From JBMDXK01 sp048594375 (GTDB taxonomy: Bacteria > Pseudomonadota > Alphaproteobacteria > Rhizobiales > Methylopilaceae): DNA of 64,000 nt. This document shows positions 55,628-63,486 of the stretch, one piece after another. The DNA is taken from the NCBI GenBank assembly GCA_048594375.1, contig JBMDXK010000016.1:26358-90357 (forward strand), given 5' to 3'. Each line of letters opens with the position of its first letter. The stretch's first letter is position 1. Under the pieces are notes generated by a model. The model made no database searches. It saw only the letters and a program-made list of their open reading frames with translations, and was not told where the DNA came from. The translations under genes were made by a program, and so were the position numbers.

Positions 55628-57037
55628 ATGACATCCAGCAAAAACAATACAGAAGCCAATGCCCTGCTGAATGCGGGCATCAATACAGAAGTTAAAAACC
55701 TTGATGAAGCGCGTGCATGGTTAAAAGAGCGAGGCATTGAGGAGTTGGAATGTATTCTGCCGGATCAGTCGGGTGTGGCCCGTGGCAAGATTATGCCTGC
55801 TTCAAAATTTTTGAATGCGCCGAACATGAATTTGCCTGCTTCGATTTTCAATCAAACGATTTCCGGCGGCTATTCCGATGACAGCACTGTTGATCCGATT
55901 GATCCCGATTTGGTGTTGAGGCCTGATTTTTCAACATTATGTGTTGTTCCTTGGGCTTCTGATCCCACGGCACAGATTATTCATGATGCCTATTACCGGG
56001 ACGGCCGCGCCGTTGATGTGGCTCCTCGTAATTTGTTGCGCCGTATCGAAACTCTTTACGCGAACAAGGGCTGGTTGGCGCAGGTTGCTCCAGAAATTGA
56101 ATTTTATCTGGTCAAGCCAAATACGGATCCTGATTACCCGCTGGAACCGCCGATTGGCCGTTCTGGTCGTCCTGAAACGGGTCGGCAATCATTTTCAATT
56201 TCTGCGGTGAATGAATTTGATGATCTGTTTGAAGAGATTTATGATTTTTCCGAAGCGCAAGGGCTTGAGATTGATACGCTGATCCACGAAGAAGGGGCAG
56301 CGCAGATGGAAATCAATCTGCGCCATGGTGCGCCTATGTCTTTGGCAGATCAGGTGTTCTTGTTCAAGCGGACGATTCGTGAAGCCGCCCTCAAACACAA
56401 TATTTATGCTACTTTTATGGCCAAGCCGATTGCCAATGAGCCAGGCTCTGCCATGCACATTCACCAGTCTCTGGTTGACCGTGAAACGGGCAAAAATATT
56501 TTCTCGGATGCGGATGGCAATCCAACACCGTTGTTTTTCTCCTTCATTGCAGGACAGCAGAAATATTTGCCTGCACTCACCTGCATCATGGCGCCTTATG
56601 TTAATTCTTACAGACGCCTGACACACCGCGTTTCTTCCGCGCCAATCAATACGCAATGGGGTTATGATAACCGCACAACCGCGCTGCGTGTTCCTCCTTC
56701 GTCACCGGAGGCGCGTCGGGTGGAAAACCGTGTGCCATCGTCGGATGCCAATCCTTATCTGGCGATTGCGGTTTCTCTGGCGGCCGGCTTTCTTGGCATA
56801 CAGGAAAATCTTGCGCCCACCCAGCCGGTTGAAGGTGCGGCGCATGGCATTGAAGATTATGCTTTGCCGCGTGGTCTGTTGGAAGCGGTTGCACAATTTG
56901 AAGAGTGTGAACCGATCCGTGATATATTGGGGCGCCAGTTTATTGATACATATGCTGGCATCAAGCGGGCGGAATATGAAACATTCATGGAAGTGATAAG
57001 TCCGTGGGAGCGTGAATATTTGCTTTTGAATGTTTAG
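55628..57037 (+). CDS. Glutamine synthetase-like gamma-glutamylamine ligase (PuuA-like)
   Basis: 469 residues from ATG 55628; GTG 55616 is an alternative. The glutamine synthetase fold shows the N-terminal beta-grasp LECILPDQSGVARGKIMPAS, EIEFYLV, HEEGAAQMEINLRHG, FMAKPIANEPGSAMHIHQS, and NTQWGYDNRTTALRVP in place of the nitrogen-type signatures. This arrangement is typical of PuuA-type gamma-glutamylpolyamine or -amine synthetases rather than GlnA. It is followed 70 bp later by a PuuB-like oxidase and a CoA transferase gene. Polyamine or ethanolamine-like substrates are plausible; the exact amine is not shown. Confidence 0.88.
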   Translation: MTSSKNNTEANALLNAGINTEVKNLDEARAWLKERGIEELECILPDQSGVARGKIMPASKFLNAPNMNLPASIFNQTISGGYSDDSTVDPIDPDLVLRPDFSTLCVVPWASDPTAQIIHDAYYRDGRAVDVAPRNLLRRIETLYANKGWLAQVAPEIEFYLVKPNTDPDYPLEPPIGRSGRPETGRQSFSISAVNEFDDLFEEIYDFSEAQGLEIDTLIHEEGAAQMEINLRHGAPMSLADQVFLFKRTIREAALKHNIYATFMAKPIANEPGSAMHIHQSLVDRETGKNIFSDADGNPTPLFFSFIAGQQKYLPALTCIMAPYVNSYRRLTHRVSSAPINTQWGYDNRTTALRVPPSSPEARRVENRVPSSDANPYLAIAVSLAAGFLGIQENLAPTQPVEGAAHGIEDYALPRGLLEAVAQFEECEPIRDILGRQFIDTYAGIKRAEYETFMEVISPWEREYLLLNV

Positions 57038-57107
57038 CATCAATACAATAATGATGTTTTCAGTATAAACTTGCTGAACACATTGTAATGAATATGAGTA
57101 CACCTGA

Positions 57108-58367
57108 ATGTCACGCACTTGGTATCATGCCACAGCAACACCTCCCTTTGCTTTTCCGGCTTTACAGGGGGAAATGCGGGCAGATGTGTGCGTTGTTGGC
57201 GCAGGACTGACAGGGCTTGGTGCAGCGTTAAAGCTGGCAGAGGAAGGTCTGTCTGTCATTGTTCTGGATGAGGGGCGCATCGGGGATGGCGCTTCTGGAC
57301 GCAATGGCGGTCAGGTGCATTCGGGGCATCGCAGAGAGCAGGTCTGGCTGGAGAAAACGTGCGGCAAGCAAGCCGCCCATGCTTTGTGGGATCTTGCGGA
57401 GGATGCAAAATTAAATCTGCACACGCTCATTGAACGTTACGCTATCGAGTGTGAGTGGAAACAGGGGCTTATTCTTGCGGATCATAAACCGCGCCATGCG
57501 TTTCATAGCCGTGCCTATGTGCATCATCTGCGCGAAGAGTACGGTTATGATAAACTGCATTATCTGGAGCCGGAAGATATTCATGCCCGCATTCATAGTC
57601 CCTACTATTTTTCCGGGATTCTTGATGAAGGAGCCGGACATTTGCATCCTTTGAAATTTGTGTACGGTCTTGTTGAAGCTGCGGTCTCGAAGGGGGTTTT
57701 ATTTTTTGAATATTCTGAAGCGCGCCGGCTGGTTCAGGAAGCAAACCGGCGGCGGGTGGAAACAGAGCAAGGGCATGTGCTGGCTGACTGGGTTCTGCTT
57801 GCCGGTGATGCACTGATGGATGGCCTTGAGTCGGATTTCGATGCGCACATTCTGCCCATTGCCAGCACCATTGCCGTAACAGAGCCGCTGGCGATAGAAG
57901 AGCTTCTTTCTGGAGAGGAAGCGGTATCGGACAGCCGGTTTGTCGTGAATTATTTCCGGCCTGTGGAAGGCAATCGCCTGCTGTTTGGCGGAGGCGAATC
58001 GTGGGCGTTAAAGCCTGTCTGGGAACCTGAAAAATATGTACGCCGTGCCATGGCGGCGGTCTATCCGCAATTGAAGGACATCCGTTTTGACTGGGCTTGG
58101 AGTGGCCTCGTGGGGATTACCCGCACTCGTGCGCCTTTTGTGCGCTGCGTAGCGCCGAATGTTCTGGCATCGGCAGGTTACTGTGGTCACGGTGTTGCGC
58201 TTGCACCTTTGTTCGGGCGTATTCTTGCCGAAGCCGTAGTTGGTACGGCATCACGGTTTGATTTGCTGCAATCTCTGCCAGTCCCGCCTTTTCCGGGCGG
58301 CACCTTGCTGCGCCGTCCGTTGTTGCTGGCTGCCATGAGTTATTATGCTTTGCGTGATCGGCTTTAA
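57108..58367 (+). CDS. FAD-dependent amine oxidase (PuuB-like)
   Basis: 419-residue DAO-family flavoenzyme. The FAD-binding motif is VCVVGAGLTGLGAALKLAEEG, followed by DEGRIGDGASGRNGGQVHSG. The C-terminal part shows the substrate-domain segments RLLFGGGES and GYCGHGVALAPLFGRILAE. This matches gamma-glutamylputrescine oxidase and its relatives, which oxidise the gamma-glutamylated amine made by PuuA. It follows the PuuA-like gene by 70 bp in the same direction, supporting a joint role, though the puuC and puuD steps are not adjacent. Confidence 0.88.
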   Translation: MSRTWYHATATPPFAFPALQGEMRADVCVVGAGLTGLGAALKLAEEGLSVIVLDEGRIGDGASGRNGGQVHSGHRREQVWLEKTCGKQAAHALWDLAEDAKLNLHTLIERYAIECEWKQGLILADHKPRHAFHSRAYVHHLREEYGYDKLHYLEPEDIHARIHSPYYFSGILDEGAGHLHPLKFVYGLVEAAVSKGVLFFEYSEARRLVQEANRRRVETEQGHVLADWVLLAGDALMDGLESDFDAHILPIASTIAVTEPLAIEELLSGEEAVSDSRFVVNYFRPVEGNRLLFGGGESWALKPVWEPEKYVRRAMAAVYPQLKDIRFDWAWSGLVGITRTRAPFVRCVAPNVLASAGYCGHGVALAPLFGRILAEAVVGTASRFDLLQSLPVPPFPGGTLLRRPLLLAAMSYYALRDRL

Positions 58368-58414
58368 AACGGCACAATCATAAAGTCTCGAACCGCATGA
58401 AGGGGAGGAAAGCC

Positions 58415-59605
58415 ATGTATGCACTGGAAGGCATGAAAGTTCTGGATCTTTCACGGGTGCTTGCGGGGCCTTGGTGTACCCAAACGCTGGCTGATCTGGG
58501 TGCTGATGTCTGGAAAGTGGAAGAGCCCACCCGCGGCGATGAAACCCGCACATGGATGCCGCCTCAAATCGGGGATGAGTCCACCTATTTTTTGTGCGCC
58601 AACCGTTCTAAACGTTCTCTTGCCATTGATCTGAAACATCCTGAAGGGCAGGCACTGGTGCGCCGGATGGCCTTGGAGGCCGATGTGCTGGTGGAAAATT
58701 TCCGCGCGGGCGTATTGGAAAGTTTTGGTTTGGATTACGCAACGCTTTCAGAACTTAATCCTGCGCTTATTTATTGCTCTATTTCCGGTTATGGACGCAC
58801 AGGCTCCCGTGCGCATGATGCTGGCTATGATGCAGCAATTCAGGCTGAATGTGGTCTTATGGCCATTACAGGAGAGCCGGAAGGAAGCCCCATGAAGGTG
58901 GGGGTTGCCATTGTGGATGTCGTCACCGGAATGGCGGCAACGCAGGCAATTCTGGCCGCCTATATTTTCCGTGAAAAAACCGGAAAAGGGCAATGGATTG
59001 ATATGAGCCTGCATGCGTGCGGAGTATCACTTCTGGCCAATGTTGCCTCGGCGCATCTTGCCACCGGCAATGAGGCCAAACGGTTTGGTAATGGCCATGC
59101 GGCTATTGTGCCTTATCAGACCTTTGCAACAGGTGATAGCCATATGGTGGTCGCTGTGGGAAATGATAAACAGTTCCGATTGCTGTGTGGGCTAATTGCC
59201 ATGCCGGAACTTTCGGATGATGCGCGGTTTGTCACCAATGCGTTGCGGGTGCAGCATCGGGATGAATTGATTGTCCAGCTGCAAATTGTTTTCAAAACGC
59301 GCTCAACCCAGGACTGGATTGCGCTGTTCAAGGAAAAGGGTATTCCGTGCGGGGCGGTGTATAAAGTGAGTGATGTATTTGCTTCGCCGGAAAGTGTGGC
59401 GCAGGGTTATTTTGCAGACGTAGAAGATCCGGTGCATGGCATCTTGCGCATTCCTGCGTCGCCGTTGAAATTCAGTCTTACCCCAATACGCGTTCCCCAG
59501 CCTCCCCCTCGCTTGGGCGAACATACTGCTGAACTTCTCAAAGAAACAATCGGCCTAACCGATGAAGAAGTGAAAGGTCTGCACTATCGCAATATTTTGC
59601 GATAA
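58415..59605 (+). CDS. CaiB/BaiF family CoA transferase
   Basis: 396 residues from ATG 58415, preceded by AGGGGAGGAA. Class III CoA transferase features are the N-terminal LEGMKVLDLSRVLAGPWCTQ, VWKVEEPTRGDETR, ENFRAGVLESFGLDY, and SISGYGRTG with the catalytic Asp139 in AGYDAAIQA, then GLMAITGEP. These enzymes move CoA between carboxylic acids by a covalent aspartyl intermediate. The acid pair is unknown. It follows the PuuB-like gene closely and may act on a product of that pathway. A perfect short inverted repeat (TATCGCAA/TTGCGATA) spans its stop codon. Confidence 0.9.
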   Translation: MYALEGMKVLDLSRVLAGPWCTQTLADLGADVWKVEEPTRGDETRTWMPPQIGDESTYFLCANRSKRSLAIDLKHPEGQALVRRMALEADVLVENFRAGVLESFGLDYATLSELNPALIYCSISGYGRTGSRAHDAGYDAAIQAECGLMAITGEPEGSPMKVGVAIVDVVTGMAATQAILAAYIFREKTGKGQWIDMSLHACGVSLLANVASAHLATGNEAKRFGNGHAAIVPYQTFATGDSHMVVAVGNDKQFRLLCGLIAMPELSDDARFVTNALRVQHRDELIVQLQIVFKTRSTQDWIALFKEKGIPCGAVYKVSDVFASPESVAQGYFADVEDPVHGILRIPASPLKFSLTPIRVPQPPPRLGEHTAELLKETIGLTDEEVKGLHYRNILR

Positions 59606-59928
59606 AAATTTCTACGCAGTGCCTCACTCTCACCTTTTATCTGTGAGATTATCTGTGAAATATTTTTTTAAGAGGGCGTGGCTTAATGACAGAGCAGAAG
59701 TTGGCTATAAAATTACAGTGGACGAAAATTTGAAAAAATGCCTTCCACATTCTATAAGCTTATAGAAATTTACCAAGACTCTCACCATTATTTGCTTGGC
59801 AGATAAAGAAAAAAACGTCACTTGCTGGAATGAAAATATAATGTTACTTGTTTTTTAAAGATCATGGATATGAAAAATAGTTCATTTTTAGCGTTCTTTT
59901 CTAATCAAAGATGTAAGAGGAACGTTGA
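59606..59928. other. AT-rich leader region of the LOV gene
   Basis: 323 bp with no supported ORF. It contains the 18-bp palindrome at 59750-59767 and a GTTGGCTATA fragment (59699-59708) that recalls the end of the GATC palindrome family. Confidence 0.5.
59750..59767. promoter_or_regulatory. Perfect 18-bp palindrome upstream of the LOV gene
   Basis: TTCTATAAGCTTATAGAA reads the same on both strands. It lies 162 bp before the LOV gene start. The lack of a loop favours a dimeric protein operator over an RNA hairpin, but this is inference. Confidence 0.4.
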
Positions 59929-60612
59929 TTGCATCACAAAATAGAAAGTCTCACCGTTTCTCATGCAGAGCACACTTATGATGCAGGGCAGTTGTCGTTA
60001 AACGGAGAGATAAACACTCTGTTTAGTTCCAGCAAAATTCCCTTCATTGTTACAGACTCTCATCAAAAAGATAACCCTATCGTGCATGTCAATGAGGCTT
60101 TTCTTGCCATGACAGGATATAGTTATCTTGAAGTGATGGGGCATAATTGTAGATTTCTGCAAGGGAAATACACCAGTAAGGAAACCGTTTCCAAAATCCG
60201 AAAGGCTATTTCTGAAAACCGTTCTCTCAGTTGTGTTGTGCTTAATTATACCAAGAAGGGTGAGCCATTCTGGAATGCACTGTTTCTTGCTCCGTTAAAA
60301 AACAGTCAGGGTGAAAACCAGTTTTTTATTGCCTCACAAATGGATGTCACCAAGATTATGAGTTCTGTGCCAACACTTGACAAGGTGCAGGAAGCCAGCA
60401 AACAGGCCGTAGATTCTCTTGTTGCTGAAACAGAAAACAATACTTTGATAGAAAATCATTCTTATAATATAGAAAAAGAATGCAGCACTCAGCATTTAGA
60501 GCAAATATTCGGCTCTATTTCTGCTCAGAATATTCTTGCTGGCTCAGCTGATCTTGCATTGATCTTAGAAAAGAGCAAAACAAGCGAAATCAATATCAGT
60601 TTTTCATTATAG
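59929..60612 (+). CDS. LOV-domain blue-light sensor protein
   Basis: 227 residues, starting at TTG 59929 with AAGAGGAA 8 bases upstream. A short N-terminal cap is followed by a complete LOV domain at about 30-140: PFIVTDS, NPIVHVNEAFLAMTGYS, the flavin-adduct motif GHNCRFLQG with Cys74, the flavin-contacting Asn residues in LNYTKKGEPFWNALFLAPL, and Gln in FFIASQMDVT. All known photocycle residues are present, so it should bind FMN and sense blue light. The C-terminal 85 residues hold no kinase, GGDEF, EAL or DNA-binding motif; they look helical with acidic and amide-rich stretches. The gene is AT-rich. Confidence 0.9.
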   Translation: MHHKIESLTVSHAEHTYDAGQLSLNGEINTLFSSSKIPFIVTDSHQKDNPIVHVNEAFLAMTGYSYLEVMGHNCRFLQGKYTSKETVSKIRKAISENRSLSCVVLNYTKKGEPFWNALFLAPLKNSQGENQFFIASQMDVTKIMSSVPTLDKVQEASKQAVDSLVAETENNTLIENHSYNIEKECSTQHLEQIFGSISAQNILAGSADLALILEKSKTSEINISFSL

Positions 60613-60675
60613 CTTTTTTTGATTCAATAATGCTTGTATGGGAATTTGGTACAATCATATTCTACACGTTGTGGT

Positions 60676-61524
60676 TTAGTCAGGATTTTTCATCCCTGCC
60701 CGATAGCGTGTAGAAATGACGGCAGCCCCTTTGCGGGGTGTGCTTGCCCCCGCTTCCAGCATTCTTTTCACACGGTCTTCCGCATCCATTAGCATATCGG
60801 GGATGAGGCGCGTTTCCGGCATGTTTTTCCAGTATTTTTTCGGCATTTCTGCGCGCATGGCATTGAGTTTGATGCGTGCGGGATTAAAAATATTGCTGAA
60901 GTAGGTAGCCCACAATGCCTCGGAGGCATCATCGGGTAGATCAGGGCGCACGCAACCGGCTGAAAACGTGGTAGAGCCGTTCCGAAAATGCACGCATAGT
61001 TTTGGCGTAAGAATGCTCCAGTCCATGTCTGCAAACCGTTTAACAAAAAACACACTGCCCGGCTCCAGCGTGTTGTGTTCGGGTTCAAACCACGCCATAA
61101 AACGGCGGCGTGTTCCATCGTGTGGTAATTCCCGAAAGCGTACGAAAGCGTGCATTTTGTGAATGTCTCGCCCCACGGATTTGGCCATGCGGCTCAGCCG
61201 GTGCCCGAGCGCATCGGCGGGTGAAAGGGGGTCACCATCACGGCGCAAGATTCGCCACAACACGGTGTATAGCAGGTTGAACCGCTCCGGCGCACTGTGC
61301 CAGATCACGCTGCGCGCCAGTTGGAGATAAGCGGTAGGCACTCGCACAGTTTCACTGCCCACTTTGTCCGGTAATGCGCTTGCTGGAAACAGAGTGTTTT
61401 CTTCTGCATCTGCCTCATGCCAGATCATGTTATCGGGTGCAATTCCGTGGCTGATGGCGCATCGGGCAGCCTCGCGCCAAGCAGAGAATACATCAAAACG
61501 AGGCAGATGAACGGCATAGATCAC
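60676..61524 (-). CDS. TIGR03915 family putative DNA repair protein, stand-alone
   Basis: 282 residues. The sequence matches the DUF4130/TIGR03915 domain: MIYAVHLPRFDVFSAWREAAR, VPTAYLQLARSVIWHSAPERFNLLYTVLWRIL, ALGHRLSRMAKSVGRDIHKMHAFVRFRE, and FVKRFADMDWSILTPKLCVHF, ending PKKYWKNMPETRLIPDML. In many alphaproteobacteria this domain is fused to an UdgX-type uracil-DNA glycosylase; here the frame ends with no glycosylase domain. Its start overlaps the stop of the TIGR03916 radical-SAM gene by 4 bp, so the pair is coupled. Confidence 0.9.
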   Translation of the reverse strand: MIYAVHLPRFDVFSAWREAARCAISHGIAPDNMIWHEADAEENTLFPASALPDKVGSETVRVPTAYLQLARSVIWHSAPERFNLLYTVLWRILRRDGDPLSPADALGHRLSRMAKSVGRDIHKMHAFVRFRELPHDGTRRRFMAWFEPEHNTLEPGSVFFVKRFADMDWSILTPKLCVHFRNGSTTFSAGCVRPDLPDDASEALWATYFSNIFNPARIKLNAMRAEMPKKYWKNMPETRLIPDMLMDAEDRVKRMLEAGASTPRKGAAVISTRYRAGMKNPD

Positions 61525-62753
61525 AGCAGCACCAGTTGTTGCGGGGGCGGAGTAAACCGTGCGCGCAGATGGCTGCTGTCAATCAATCCGTTGGGTGACC
61601 ATCCGGGTAGCGTCACAAAAGGCTGCACTTTTTTCATCAATGCGCCCATGCGCGCAAGATCTTCATAGCGAAGGGTGTGGTTGCGCCGCGCCACAAGAAT
61701 GCGATCCACAGTTCGCACCCCTAACCCAGGAACGCGCAACAGCATTTCGCGGCTTGCGCGGTTAATATCCAGTGGAAACAAGGCGCGGTGCTGCAAAGCC
61801 CATGCAAGTTTGGGGTCAACGGCCAGATCAAGGTGGCCGCCTTGGGTGCCGGTAGCAATTTCACCTGCTGTGAAGCCGTAAAAACGGATCAACCAGTCGG
61901 CCTGATAAATCCGGTGTTCGCGCAGCAAAGGGGGCTGCACCAGCGGCAAAATGGAAGACGCATCGGGAATGGGACTGAACGCTGAATAATACACGCGGCG
62001 CAATTTATAGGCGCTGTAAAGGGTCGTGGCGCTGTTGAGAATGGTCACATCATCGGTGGCATCTGCCCCGATAATCATCTGGGTGCTTTGACCCGCGGGA
62101 GCAAAACGGCGCGGTTTTCGGCCAGAAAACGTTTTGTCTTGTGCGGCTTCGCTGGTGGTGCGCACTTGCGCCATAGTGTTGCGGATGGTTTCGGGGCGTT
62201 TTTCGGGGGCGAATTTGCGCACACTGGCGTCTTGTGGCAGCTCAACATTGATGGAGAGGCGATCCGCCCACAGCCCTGCCTCGTGAACCAGCTCTGGCGC
62301 AGCATCGGGAATCGTCTTGAGATGGATATAGCCTTTGAAGTGATGATCTTGACGCAATGTACGCGCAATCCGTGTCATGTCGGCCATGGTCTGGTCGGGT
62401 GAACGGATAATGCCGGAAGAAAGAAACAGCCCTTCAATGTAGTTACGGCGGTAAAATTCCAGGGTGAGTTTGACGACCTCGTCCACACTGAACCGCGCCC
62501 GTTCCACATTGGAGCTGACGCGGTTGATGCAATAAGCGCAATCAAAAATGCAAAAATTGGTCATCAGGATTTTGAGCAGCGAGATGCAGCGCCCATCGGG
62601 TGTATAGGCGTGGCAAATGCCGCTGCCGCCGGAAGAGCCTAGCCCACCTTTGCGCGAATCGCGTTTTTCCCCGCCGCTGGATGCGCAGGACGCATCGTAT
62701 TTTGCAGCATCGGAAAGGATTGCCAGTTTGCTTTGAATATCACGTTGAGCCAT
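61521..62753 (-). CDS. TIGR03916 radical-SAM DNA repair protein
   Basis: 410 residues. The radical-SAM cluster motif CIFDCAYC has Cys68, Cys72 and Cys75. Preceding it is GRCISLLKILMTNF, and following it are VKLTLEFYRRNYIEGLFLSSGI and SINVELPQ. The C-terminal third has a helix-hairpin-helix DNA-binding motif, LLRVPGLGVRTVDRILVARR. This arrangement is the putative DNA modification/repair radical-SAM family that pairs with TIGR03915. The reaction is not established. It is upstream of and overlaps the TIGR03915 gene. Confidence 0.92.
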   Translation of the reverse strand: MAQRDIQSKLAILSDAAKYDASCASSGGEKRDSRKGGLGSSGGSGICHAYTPDGRCISLLKILMTNFCIFDCAYCINRVSSNVERARFSVDEVVKLTLEFYRRNYIEGLFLSSGIIRSPDQTMADMTRIARTLRQDHHFKGYIHLKTIPDAAPELVHEAGLWADRLSINVELPQDASVRKFAPEKRPETIRNTMAQVRTTSEAAQDKTFSGRKPRRFAPAGQSTQMIIGADATDDVTILNSATTLYSAYKLRRVYYSAFSPIPDASSILPLVQPPLLREHRIYQADWLIRFYGFTAGEIATGTQGGHLDLAVDPKLAWALQHRALFPLDINRASREMLLRVPGLGVRTVDRILVARRNHTLRYEDLARMGALMKKVQPFVTLPGWSPNGLIDSSHLRARFTPPPQQLVLL

Positions 62754-62825
62754 GTTTTACACGCTATATGTTCTTTTAATGTTCGTCAATACAAAAAGAG
62801 AACAAGCCGCTATGATATTTCCCTT

Positions 62826-63425
62826 TCAGAGTAGAAAAATTTTATTTTTGTAAATGATATATGTTTTAAAAATATTTTTGCCAAAAGCATTAAAGGCTTC
62901 ATGGGGAAACATCAACCCACCCGTAAACGCACCAAATGCAGGCATAATCAGTGTTGTGTTGGACACCAAGAAACAGCTTCCACGCACTTTATGGCCGTGT
63001 AATTTCACCTGCGCTTTGGGATGGAGATGCCCGATAATCTGATAAGGCGCATGTTGGGCAGGTTCATGGCTAAACAGGATATTTGCGCATTCAAGGTTTG
63101 CCACGCTGTTGTTTCCTGCAATGTCTTTCAGGCTGTTGTCGTGGTTGCCCTCCACCCAGTGCCATTGCGGAACGCTAGCCACAAGGCATTCCAGCACCCC
63201 GCGCGCGCGTTCATCAAGCCGCGCAAAACCCTTGCTATCGTGGAAGCTGTCACCCAAGCACAGCACCTGTTCCGGCGCATAGGCTTCAATCAGCCGTTCC
63301 ATGGCGAGCAGCGTATCCACGCTATCATAAAGTGGCACCGGCGCACGGAATTGTGCCAGATAGGATGCTTTTTCCAAATGCAGATCAGAAAACACCAGCA
63401 TACGCTGTTCTGGCCAATACAGCAC
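62826..63425 (-). CDS. pdeM: Ligase-associated metallophosphoesterase PdeM, start uncertain
   Basis: 199 residues from GTG 63425, the best conventional start. Metallophosphoesterase motifs are SDLHLEKAS, GDSFHD, GNHDNS, SHEP and GHLHP, the family's two-metal site. PdeM belongs to the ligase-associated DNA damage response set with Lhr-type helicase and LigD-like ligase. In-frame sequence continues upstream with sensible homology-like residues (RIVFASHELWLDGHG) to near 63480, next to GAGGGG, but it contains only CTG or ATT as candidate starts. The true N-terminus is therefore probably about 14-18 residues longer. It follows the Lhr-type gene. Confidence 0.88.
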   Translation of the reverse strand: MLYWPEQRMLVFSDLHLEKASYLAQFRAPVPLYDSVDTLLAMERLIEAYAPEQVLCLGDSFHDSKGFARLDERARGVLECLVASVPQWHWVEGNHDNSLKDIAGNNSVANLECANILFSHEPAQHAPYQIIGHLHPKAQVKLHGHKVRGSCFLVSNTTLIMPAFGAFTGGLMFPHEAFNAFGKNIFKTYIIYKNKIFLL

Positions 63426-63486
63426 GCCATGTCCATCCAGCCACAGTTCATGGCTAGCAAAGACAATTCTTTTATGCAGCCCCTCT

